Assembly (NCBI RefSeq): GCF_000611645.1
Contig: NW_014012646.1
Span: 1 to 17,962 of the forward strand
DNA: 17,962 bases
Direction: 5' to 3'
Origin: Monoraphidium neglectum
Lineage: Eukaryota; Chlorophyta; Chlorophyceae; Sphaeropleales; Selenastraceae
Each line of letters opens with the position of its first letter. Within the stretch, counting starts at the first letter, position 1. The position numbers and the translations under genes are program-made. Below are positions 1 through 9,163 of this stretch, piece by piece. The notes under the pieces are model-generated. The model was not told the DNA's origin. It saw only the letters and a program-made list of their open reading frames with translations, and did no database searches.

Positions 1-1027
1 GCACCGCCCTGTGCTTCGGGCAAAAGCACATCAGCCGGCACAGCCCGCCCGCCGACGTCCCCTCGCCGCCGCCGCCGCCGCCGCCACCGCCTTTCCGCCT
101 GCCTCCGCGCGGCTTGCCGCCTGCCGCGCTGTTGCCGTCGCCGCCGCTGGCAGCGCCGTCGCCGTCGGCGTCGGCGTGGGCGCCCGGCTCCTCGTTGCCC
201 TGCACGATCATCCTGTAGCCGGCGTCGCGGGCGCAGGTCACGTGGAAAGCATGGTAGCACTTGGCACTGCCGGCGCACTGCGGAAGGCGGGGAAAGGGGG
301 ACACAAGGGGGCCGGGGGAGGGGGCGGCGTCACGGGCAGGCGTCAACAGGGGTCAAGCGACGCCCGTTTTGGGCGGGGCGGGAACGTGGATATTCACCAG
401 GCAGCTGGGGGTTGGACAGCAGAGGTGAAAACATTTGCGAGAGTTCGCACGGCCGGCCGCCTCGCCGCCGCCGGCGTGGCGGCATGGGGCAGAGGGGGCC
501 GCCCTGCAAAAGTGCTTGCAATTGAGGGTTTCGGCCAGCGCGGCAGCCTGTGGAGTGAAGGGGGTTGGGGCGTCCCACCTGGATGCAGGCGCCGTAGGGC
601 TGCCTGCAGACACCACACGTCAGCGACAGGCGGGCGGCCGGCAGCTTGTCAGTCCCCAGGATCGGCTCCATCCTGGTCAAATGTGGTCAGCCCAGGGGTG
701 TTGGGGTTGGCTTTGTCGACAGATGGGGAGGAGGGGGAGGGCGGGACTGGTGGGGCGAGCCCCGGGGGATTTGGAGGGCGTTGGGTGAGAGACAAGGGTC
801 AGCTGCCGTGATACGCGCCAGCACGTGCGCGTGCAGCGCCGAGGCAAGCAGCAGGCTGACTCAGCTATTCGGGGAGACATCGGCGCGCTCATTGTCAGCA
901 ATGTGTGTAGGCAACAGGCTTTGTCAAGAGACTGCCTCCTTTCATACACACACACGCTTCCCCCTGCACAGCACCCTGCGCTTTCTTATAAGGGCACATG
1001 ATCAGGCAATACACATTCGCGCGCACG

Positions 1028-1065
<38 letters not shown>

Positions 1066-2110
1066 TTGTCTCTCTCTCTCACTCTCTCACTCTCTGTGTG
1101 TTTTGCGTACCTGTGTCTCTTTTTGCCTCTTCCACTCCCCCCTGTAAACGATACGTGCACACACAGATACAACCCCCCTCCGCACACACACACACACACA
1201 CATACACACACACACTGTCACGCGCACACACACACACACTTGCAAACGCACGCACACACACGCATGAACACACGCAAGCGCACCTGATCTCGTCCGCCAC
1301 CGCGACCCCCGGCACCCACGTCGCGCACAGCAGGTGGCACCACCGCCCGTCCCGCGTCGGCTTCATGGCGCCCCCAACCCGCGGGCACAGCACGCAGGGC
1401 GGCGGCGCGGAGAGGCCGGGCAGGCGGCACACGTCGCAGAGCCAGGGCGCGCCCGCGGGATGCTGCGCCACGCCGTAGCAACCCATGTGCACGAGCAGCC
1501 TGGGGCGAATATTCAGGGTCAGGGGAAAGGGTGGTTGGGGTTGGGATGGAGGGGGGATGTGGGTGTTGAAGGTTGGGGTGCGCGCGCGGGTTGAGGCCGG
1601 GGCGGCCGGCCGTCGGCGGCTGAGGCAGGGGGCCGGGTTGCTGCGTGGCCGGGAGCGCTGAGCCAGCCTGGCGCGGGTTACGTCGAACCGGTGGATATCA
1701 GGATGAGGCGATGGAGGGACGAGGCGCGGCAACCCTGAAACCTGATGGGACGGAACCCAGGGGCACGGGACCGCGGCTGCAGAAACAAGGATGCACGTGT
1801 CCTCAACAACAGCGGGGTTTGGGGGTTCATGCCCAGGGTCAATGCCCGGGTATTTGACCCTGGGAGCCTCGACCCGGTAAGGAATTGGTTTCCGCAGGCC
1901 CCGCATGTGCCTCTGACGAGCCTGCCTTCAAGCGCCCCCTCACCTGCATCTGTCGCACTCCACCAGCCAGTCCCCGTCATACTCCGCCTCGGTGCCGCAC
2001 GCGTCGCACACGCCCGCCAGGTGGCGCCGCATCGGCTGCGGCCGCACGCCGGGCGGGAGGCGCTGGTGGGAGGCCTCGTCAGCGCGGCGCCGCAGCTCCT
2101 CTTCGGCGGT
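1..2110 (-). other. ATX-like gene, exons 13-16: PHD finger and extended PHD (ePHD)
   Basis: Exon 13 (2110-1944) contains CDAC...CDRC and exon 14 (1499-1284) HMGC...CDVC, which together give a complete C4HC3 PHD finger. The ePHD follows at once: CVLC, then GGAMKPTRDGRW and HLLC in exon 14; MEPILGTDKLPAARLSL, CGVC and YGACIQ in exon 15 (672-579); CAGSAKC, HVTC and CPKH in exon 16 (277-1). GGAMKPT, MEPI and YGACIQ are hallmark ATX segments. A Gly/Asp/Ala-rich insert of about 40 residues sits between HVTC and CPKH. Exon 16 is still open at base 1. These fingers probably read histone tails next to the off-window SET domain. Confidence 0.93.
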
Positions 2111-5100
2111 CTGGGGTGGGGAGAGTGCGGCAGTGGGAATTTCAGGGCGGCTCCCCAGTGTCCACCGCGAGGGGTGACATCCGGTGCTGAGTAGTGCTGC
2201 GAGGTGAGGGATGGCTGTGGGAAGACGGGGCCTGGGCCCAGGGTCAAGCACGGCGTGGCGCAGGGTCGGAGGAGCATGTCGTTTGCAGAGTGGGGAACGT
2301 GCGTTGCAGTGGCTGGGGCGCCGTGGCCAGATGCAGGCTTCAGGTGGGGCCAACGAGGGCGGCGACAACATGATTGTGATGAGTAGCTCGGTCACAAAAA
2401 TAAGGCCGCCGCATCAGGCGCCGCCAGCGGCGCTTACCAGCGGCGGCACCTCGGGCCTCCCCCCGCCCTCCCACGCGAGCAGCCGCTCCAGCCGCGCCGC
2501 GCCCGGCAGCAGCTGCAGCAGCGCGCGCACGCGCGGGTGCTGAAGACCAAACGCCAGCGGCCCCGAGCGCCCCGCCGCATGCGCGGCGGCGGCGGGCGCG
2601 GCGGCGGCGGCGCGGGGCGCGGGGGCGGCGCCCTTAGCGGGCGCGGCGGCCTCGAACAGCGCCGCCCAGGCGGCTGTCGGCGTGGGGCCCTCCACGGGCG
2701 GCTTCCCGTCGGGTGTCACCCTGGTGTTGTTATTGCATAGTTGGCTGTGATTCAAATGTTGTGTTGGCGGCGGGCATGGCACAAACAACAAAGCTGCCGG
2801 CCAACCGCCCCGTACACCCAGCTGCCCGCACAAGTCACAAGCTTGCACCAGCCTGATGCGGCTCCCCGCCGCCCCGCCTGACGAGGCGGGCACGGCTTCG
2901 TGCCACCCTTGGCCCACTCGCTCATCAAGCCGTGCTCGCGCCCCCTTAGCACAACACACACACACACACCCACACACACACAACACACACACACACACAC
3001 ACACACGCGCACACACACACAAACACACACACACAAACAAACACACACACACACGCGCACACAAACACGCACACACACAACACACATATGCTCTTACAGG
3101 TGGACGCTCAACATCCAGACACACATAAGCGAACGCGCATGCACTCACACATCATCCGCACCTGAACAGCGGCCGCCCGTCCGCCTCCAGCACCTCCACC
3201 GTGTGCCACGCGTCCTCGTCGCCGCCGCCGGCCGGCGTGCGCGCGAGGCGGCGGGCCGCGTAGCCGACCGGCCAGATGTACTTTTCGCTGTGGAAAGCGC
3301 GGTTCAGCCACTCCACGCGGCCAAGAGACAGCAGCTGCGGATGGGTGGGTGGGTGTACGGGGAAAGGGGTGGCGGGCGGGGCGTGCGGGGCTTAGGAAGA
3401 AACGCCATGGGGGGAGAGACGTCTGCGGTTGCACAGGCAGAGTCGTCAGCAGAGCGTGGCGGTGGGCGCGAAGGCGGCCGCCAGACGGCTTGGCCCCGAG
3501 CGCCCCGTCCTCGCCCGCCGGCCAGAGACATGAGGGCGACCCTTCAACCCCTAAGCCCCTGCCACCCCGCCCTACCTTGAGCCCCGGCCCCAGCGACAGC
3601 GGCAGCCGCACGCCGCCCGGCCCCAGCGCCTCGGGCGCCCTCCTCACGGCCTTGGTCCTGGCCCCGGCTGCCCCCGCCCCCGCGCCCGCCTGCTGCTGCT
3701 CCCGCTGCTGCTGCTGCTCCTGCGGCTCGTCGTCGTCGCTGCCGGCGTCGTCAAACCACCGCTCGTCATTGTGCTCAGGGCACATGTGGGATGGCAGCTC
3801 CCCCTCCTGGGGTCGGTTGCGTGGGGTAGAGGTTTGTAAAGTTGCTGCTGTCATGCACCACTCAGCGGCGTGTTCCGAGGTGGGCGGCGCCCCAGGTTTT
3901 GGCACGCAGCTGCGGCCTGGGCGGCGGCAACGGGCAGCTGCTGGGGCGCGCCGCTGTCGCAGCCTGCTTGCTGGATGCTGGAGGGGCCAGCAGTATGTCC
4001 CACCAATACCCGTTCATGGTCACTTGACCCACTCACAACCTGGGAGACCAACGAACATGCATGCCAAACAAGATTCAAACGTGACTGCGTGGCCGCATGC
4101 GTGCGTGCGGCCGTTTGCACACAGACACAGACACGCTCAACCTCACCACCCCATCCAGCCCACCCTGAGGTACGCGATGAGCTCGCTCAGCCCAATGCAG
4201 TAGCCGGCGCTATTCTTCGACCGCTTCTGCACCAGCATGCCGCTGAACACCGCCGCCGCCAGCGCCACGCCAAACGGCACGAGGCTGGACAGCGGCACGC
4301 GCTCGCGGCCGCACTCCGCCCCTCCGGTCCCAAAGTAATGGACACAGGCCATGGGCACGCGGGGGTCCTTCCTGCGGGTGACGCGGCGTCAGGGTTTGGC
4401 GTCACACCCATGGGTTTAGGATTCACGTTTCAGAATCAGGACGGTAGAGGTGCGGCTTGAGGTTTGAGGGGGTGACGCCAGAACAGGCGGGGCCGGGCGG
4501 CCGCCGGGCTTTCAAGGGGGCTGAGGGACGGATGCCGTGAGGGCTGAGCAACCCGCTGTGGCAGCAAACGAGAAGGTGCAGGGCGTGCCTCAAGTAGAGG
4601 GAGCCGCGGCCTCCGCTCGAGGTCCAGGCCCCACTCGCTCAAAGGCAAAATCATGCAGGTGAGGGCATGATTGCGTGCCGGCGTCACCAGCCCACCTGGG
4701 GCGCCTGAAGTCGTCGGCCTCCTCGCAGGTGATCACCAGCGCCGGCCACACGGGGTCGCTCTTGGACGTCACCCACACCACCTCGCCGGGCGCCGCGCTG
4801 AACCGCACCTCCTCGCCGCCGGGTGGCGGCGCAGCGGTTGCTTGCGCGCGGTGCTCTCCGGCTTGCTTTTGCTCGCGCTGCTGCTCCTGCTGCTGCTGCT
4901 CATGCTGCTTCTGCTGCTCCTGATGCTGATTGAGGGCCGCCTCGGCCCGCGTGCCGTCCTCCTCCATCGCATCAGGCGTCTGCTCCACCTCCTGCTGTCG
5001 CTGCTGCTGCTGCTCCTGCTGCTGCTGCTCATCCGCCACCAGTGTCCCCTTCCCGAGCCCGCCCTGCCCCGAGCCCTCCGGCGACGCCGCCGTCTCCCCA

Positions 5101-7836
5101 TTCTCCTGCCGCGGCTGTAGAACGCCGCCGGCGGCCGCGCACCCCGCCTCGCCGCCCGCATCGGACGCCCGCGGCGGATCCTCCGCGCCGCACCCCGCGG
5201 TGGGCTCCGCGCTGTCCGTCCCCTCGGGTCGCCCCGCCTGCTGCTGCGCGCCAGACGACGCCCGCCGCGCCGCGCCCTTGCCCCGGTGCTTGCCCGCGCT
5301 GCCGCCGCCGCCGCTGCTCGCGCGCCCCCGGCCGTGCTGCGGCTGGGCCCGCCACTCCCCGCGCCCCCGGCCGCCGTCCACAAGCGCCGCGAGCCCGACA
5401 AAGGCTGCGGCCTTGGCGCGCAGCAGGGCGGGAATGTCGCGCTCGTCGTCGGCGCAGCCAAACCCGCGCACGGCCTGTGGGGACACGGCACGGCGCGGCG
5501 AGTGTGGCGCGGCATGCGCTCTGGTGATCAGAAAGTGTCGACAGTGGCCCAGGCGGGGGCGGAGCGCTTGCACCCTGCCACACCTACATCACAAGCATGT
5601 CGCGCAGAGCGCCCCAAGGTCGTTGAGCCTAGACTGACATTAAAAACTTTCTCTTTTTTCCTTTGTCCGGTGCAGAGCCGTCGCTGTGAGGAGTTTCCCA
5701 ACCCGCCTGGCCCGAACCCCGCTCACCCATTCCTCAGACCCGGGCCGCGCATACGCCACCCCCTCCCCCTCGCCGCCGACCCCGCCGCCTCCCCCGCTGC
5801 CTGCCGCCCGCGCGTCCCGCCAGGCCTCGACCGCGGCGCCCCAGCGCCAGTACGCGGCCGCCAGCCGCCGCAGCTGCACAGCGCTCGGCGGCGGCAGCGG
5901 CGCGCCGGCGCTGAAGGCAAGGCGCACGCGCTCGGCGCCGGCCCAGAGGGCGGCCTCCGTGCCGTCCTGGTAGCGCACTGTGTGCTGCGCGCTGACCGCG
6001 TCCCAGGCTGCGTGTGGACGACGCACGCATTGCAGCGTGTGTAACGACGAGACCACCAATACTTGCCCTTCTAGACAAGACGTCTTGACAAAATAGGCCC
6101 GCCTGTCGTTTTCTAGAGGGGCCGTCACGCACCAAAAACAACCAGATCACATCACGTCGTCATAACCTCGTCCAGATCACTATGTCCGAGGTTTAGAGAG
6201 ATCTCACCTGTGATCTCCCCGAGGAACCAGGCGTCGTCCAGCTCCCAGTACACCCGCACCGCGCGCCCCACCAGCGCCTCGGGCGCCACACGCGCGGACA
6301 CGTCCATCCTGCGGCGCCGCCGCGCGGGGGGCGGTGGCCGTGGGTGCCGGCAAATGCATACGGGTTGCTTTGACACCCGCAGCACCTGCCCTCACGGGGT
6401 CTTCCCAAGGAAAACATCCGGCAACCACCATCGCGGTTGGAACCACACGTGTCCTGGGCACAAGGTCCTCGTCTCACAGATTCACTCCCGCCTGCCAAAC
6501 GCTCGACCACCGGCGATCAAGATGGGCGCTGCCGCTCGCCTGAAACCCCAAGCAAGTCCGCTTGTGTAGCCGCCCCAACCCCTGCGGCGCCGCCCTCCCT
6601 CCCGGGCTCACTCGCGCCACTGCAGCGCAGCGCCGCCGGCGTCCCGCGCCGCCTCGAACGCCTCCCGCGCCTCTGCCAGCCGCGCCCGCATGTCCTCGAC
6701 CCTGTACGCCAGCTCAGCGCTCGGCGGCGGCGGCTGCCGCGGCAGCGCGCGGCTGGCCCAGACCTGCGCCGCGGTGGGTGCCACGTGTGCGGGTGCGAGG
6801 GGGACCCATGGATGAGGAGGCAATCCTGGTGCCGACAATTGAGCAAACACTTGTGTACAAGCAATCATGGCTTTGATGCATTTGCCGCAATTTCCTTGCA
6901 AGACCTTTCAGGGACCGCCGCCGCCGATGACTCACCAAGTGCTCCGGCTCGAGGCCCGGGACGTTGGCCGGGTGCGACGCCGCAGGCCCTCGCCTCAGCA
7001 GCTGCGCGGCTGCTGCCTCGCCGCTAGGCAGGCCCCTGAGGGCCTCCTCGATTGGCAGCTCGGCGGCGGCCCTGGCCGTCGCCACCGCGGCCGCCAAAAT
7101 TGCGGCGTGCGTCTGCGGCACCGCCGCCGGCGCGCTCGCCGGCCCCTCTGCCACCGCCGCCCCAGGGACGCCGCCCTGCTGCAGCTGCAGCTGCGCCTCA
7201 ACCGCCGCCGCGGCAGCCGCCTCCGGTGGCGAGCCAGCCTCCGTGCCGGAGCGCGTCGTTGCATCCGCACCCACGCCCTCCGCCAGCGCCGCCGGCGCCA
7301 CAGCTCCCTTGACCCTTTTTGCCTCGCCACCCTCGACAGCTGCGCCCCCTTCGCCCCCGCCAGCCGCCTCGCCCGCGCCGGTCGGCTTCGATGCCTCCGC
7401 CGCCTTTGAGGCCCGGCCGCGCTTGCGGGCCGGGGCATCCATCGCCGCGGCCGCCTTGGAGGGCGCAGACGGCGCCCCCGCCGCGGCGGGTGCGGGGGAG
7501 GGCGACTCCCGGGGCTGCTGTTTGCCCTGTCTGCCGTCCGCAGCCGCGGGCTGCAAACCATCCTGGCCCACGCGGCTGCCGGCGGCGGGCGCTGCCAGAG
7601 GGGCCGCGGCCTCGCCCGGCGCCGGCGCCGACGCCTGCTGCTGCCTGTCACCCTCGGTTCCTGTGGGTGGCGCCTGTGCAGGCGCGCGCTGCTGGTCCTC
7701 GCGCGCGGGGGGCTTGGGCTGCTCTCCCTGCCCCTGCGGCTGCTCGCGCCCGGGCGCGCCCTCCTCCCTTGGTCCCGCCTGCTGCTGCTTCTTGTGAGAC
7801 TTCTTGCCCTGGGGCTGCTGGGCCTGGGGCTGCTGC

Positions 7837-7898
<62 letters not shown>

Positions 7899-9163
7899 CT
7901 GAGGTCGCTCCGCCTGCTGCTTCTGCTGCTTCTGCTGCTGCTGCGGCGGTGGCGGCGGCGGCTCTCCCACGTGTGGCTGCCGCCCCTCCTCACGCTCCGC
8001 CTTCCGCTGCCGCGCCGGCGACCGCGCCTGCTCCTGCTGCCGGCCCCTGTCCTGCAGCTTCGCAGGCGAGCGCTGCTTCGCCTGCGCTGCGGCCCCGGCG
8101 CCTCCAGCTGTTGCTGGTTTCGCCGCTGCGGGCGCAGCCGCTTGTGGCTGCTGCTCCGCCCCCGCCTCTGGCAGCTGTTCCGCAATGTCCATCAGCTCGG
8201 CGGCGCGCAAGCGCCACGCATTTGCTGCAGCGCACGGGGTACATGAGTGGATTTAAGGAGCAACAGGCGCGTGAGATGGGCACACGACGGTGCAAGAGAA
8301 AGCTCTGTGATGTCATCCATTGCTCAGGGGCGGCTATGACGTACATGTCGGCTATGGGATGCTCCGAGCATTGTGCGTGCGAGGGCGGTGTGATGACTCA
8401 CCCTCATCAAAGGCCCGCTGGTGCTTGGGGTCCGCCCTCGGCGCCCGCCTTGCGCCGCCCGGCGCCGCCGCCGCCGCGAGCGCCGCCTCGGCCGCGTCCT
8501 GGCGCGCGTCGGCGGCGCGCAGCAGCGCCGCGGCCTGTGCCTCCACGTCGGCGCGGGAGGGGGGGTGGTGGGGAGCACCGGCCTCCGAGTGCAGCAGCAG
8601 CTTCCCCTTATCCTTGCAGAGTAGGGCCACCTCCTCGTCGCCGTCGTCGTACGCGATCTGGCATCAAGTTTGCAAAGAATCACAGCAAGGTGAAAGCGGC
8701 GCGATGCAATCGGACCAAGCGACCCCAGGAAATTGTGGACTGGTTCCTGCTGCGTCAGCAACATCGCCGCAGCCAGCCCAGCGCGTGCAAAGCGATATAC
8801 GCGGCACTTTGGCGCAGCACCCACCATGTGCTCGCAAGTTTCCGGATTGTAGCGCCGGACAGTCCCTGGCCAGGCGGCTCCATCGTCAAAGACGACCTTG
8901 ATGCGCCTGCCCACCAGTGCGAGCGGCGCGATCTGCGCCGCGACATCAAGCCTGCGTGGGGCCGTGCGCGATCGTATTGTTGTATTCACGGCGTGTTGAG
9001 GTTGGAAAAGCGACGCAAAGGAGATGCATTCGACGGAGGTGATCCATCTTGCTCACAATTGAAAACCAGCCGAGCCTCGGGGCTTGGAGCGCTTCGAGGA
9101 TGCTTCCACAGCATCATGGTCTGCCCTAACAGCGCCCCCTGGGACGCTAGTACGCTTGGGCAT
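1..9163 (-). CDS. ATX1: ATX1/2-type (trithorax) histone H3 lysine-4 methyltransferase, N-terminal 16 exons; SET end lies outside the window
   Basis: Nuclear chromatin writer expected to methylate H3K4. Exons in transcription order: 9163-9057, 8951-8825, 8657-8402, 8224-6936, 6763-6612, 6308-6208, 6007-5727, 5474-4696, 4371-4164, 3806-3576, 3334-3162, 2720-2438, 2110-1944, 1499-1284, 672-579, 277-1 (open). All introns are GT-AG and the summed phases stay in frame, giving about 1580 residues. Seen: Tudor 1 (about 37-103), Q/A/P-rich linker (164-593), Tudor 2 (645-700), second Q-rich linker, PWWP (about 1002-1100), FYRN (1178-1234), FYRC (1235-1329), PHD (1364-1411) and extended PHD (1421-1580). 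This order, with FYRN/FYRC before PHD-ePHD, fits the ATX1/ATX2 branch; ATX3-5 lack FYR. The start ATG at 9163 is the first in its frame after an upstream stop. The SET domain is inferred, not seen, so catalytic activity cannot be judged here. Confidence 0.92.
1028..1282. repeat. Compound microsatellite (CA)n/(CT)n/(CA)n in an ATX-like intron
   Basis: A pure AC run at 1029-1063, a CT-rich run at about 1069-1096, and broken CA runs from about 1183 to 1262. All lie in the intron between exons 14 and 15 of the minus-strand gene (1283 to 673). In the sense of the gene this reads as GT/GA repeats immediately downstream of the 5' splice site. Confidence 0.95.
2438..3806 (-). other. ATX-like gene, exons 10-12: acidic/Q linker, FYRN and FYRC
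   Basis: Exon 10 (3806-3576) carries MCPEHNDERWFDDAGSDDDE, then a short polyQ stretch. Exon 11 (3334-3162) is a clear FYRN domain: LGRVEWLNRAFHSEKYIWPV followed by GYAARR. Exon 12 (2720-2438) starts RVTPDGKPPVEGPTPTAAW and ends with GLQHPRVRALLQLLPGA, the FYRC pattern, with an Ala-rich insertion between the two halves. In trithorax/MLL and ATX1/2 proteins FYRN and FYRC pack into one fold, so their adjacency supports the family call. Confidence 0.88.
2956..3094. repeat. (CA)n microsatellite in the FYRN-FYRC intron
   Basis: A CA-rich tract with AAAC and CGCA interruptions lies in the intron between exons 11 and 12 of the minus-strand ATX-like gene (3161 to 2721). In sense it is a GT tract in the donor-proximal half of the intron. 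Open frames reading THTHTH or VCVCVC across it are repeat artefacts. Confidence 0.95.
4164..5474 (-). other. ATX-like gene, exons 8-9: Q-rich linker and PWWP domain
   Basis: Exon 8 (5474-4696) begins AVRGFGCADDERDIPALL, passes through Gly/Ser-rich and glutamine-rich low complexity (about 4870-5040), and ends with EVVWVTSKSDPVWPALVI, the first half of a PWWP domain. The signature reads PVWP instead of PWWP. Exon 9 (4371-4164) provides the second half: VHYFGT, the aromatic-FGT strand typical of ATX PWWP domains, then hydrophobic helices ending GLSELIAYLR. PWWP domains bind DNA and methylated histone tails, so this module probably helps target the enzyme to chromatin. Confidence 0.88.
5727..6763 (-). 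other. ATX-like gene, exons 5-7: second Tudor module
   Basis: Exon 5 (6763-6612) encodes a predicted helix (YRVEDMRARLAEAREAFEAA) and ends in phase 2. Exon 6 (6308-6208) opens MDVSARVAPEALVGRAVRV, then YWELDDAWFLGEIT. Exon 7 (6007-5727) continues AWDAVSAQHTVRYQDGTEA. Joined, these give a full Tudor pattern (W-x-L/G-E-I/V followed by VRYQDGTE). The opening matches Tudor 1 closely (LDVAAQIAPLALVGRRIKV), and both modules start at an acceptor followed by a phase-2 G, which points to an exon-level duplication. The remainder of exon 7 is helical, then Gly-rich. Confidence 0.85.
6936..8224 (-). other. ATX-like gene, exon 4: 429-residue low-complexity, glutamine-rich linker
   Basis: The largest exon runs from an acceptor ending gctgcag to an HL|gtgagt donor. 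It opens with a short helical stretch (NAWRLRAAELMDIAEQLPEAG), then becomes almost entirely Q, A, P, E, K and G, including a run of roughly 20 glutamines encoded by a pure CAG tract. Basic clusters such as ARKRGRASK (near 7402-7441) and GKKSHKK (near 7783-7810) could add nuclear targeting. No folded domain is recognisable. It is probably a disordered tether between the two Tudor modules. Long open frames on the opposite strand here (for example 7319-9190) are shadows of this composition. Confidence 0.85.
7839..7896 (-). repeat. CAG (CTG on +) trinucleotide tract coding polyglutamine
   Basis: An uninterrupted CTG repeat of about 19 units on the plus strand reads as CAG, glutamine, in the ATX-like exon 4. 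Shorter interrupted CAG/CAA-type tracts extend on both sides to about 7800 and 7950. Pure CAG tracts are prone to slippage, so length variation between strains is expected. Confidence 0.95.
8402..9163 (-). other. ATX-like gene, exons 1-3: basic N-terminus and first Tudor module
   Basis: Exon 1 (9163-9057) encodes 35 residues, beginning MPKRTSVPGG and containing a KRSKPR basic patch that could be a nuclear localisation signal. It ends in phase 2 at an AATT|gtgagc donor. Exon 2 (8951-8825) opens with LDVAAQIAPLALVGRRIKV and ends ...YNPETCEHM. Exon 3 continues IAYDDGDEEVALL. The join restores the Tudor-type pattern of a tryptophan-containing strand, a YxPxxxxH turn and a YDDGDEE strand, as found in plant and algal chromatin Tudor domains that bind methylated lysine or arginine. 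The rest of exon 3 looks alpha-helical and Ala/Arg-rich. The small first exon is the least certain part of the gene model. It is supported by frame, phase and sensible sequence, not by homology. Confidence 0.75.

Noticed and set aside
646..1287. Open frames with THTHTH, VCVCVC or SLSLSL repeats
   Set aside because: These are translations of CA/GT/CT microsatellites inside introns, with no conserved sequence.
8324..8989. Start of the ATX-like gene at a GTG at 8989
   Set aside because: GTG starts are not expected for a nuclear gene, and the frame is cut by a good acceptor (ccccacgcag) at 8952, so this stretch is an intron followed by exon 2.
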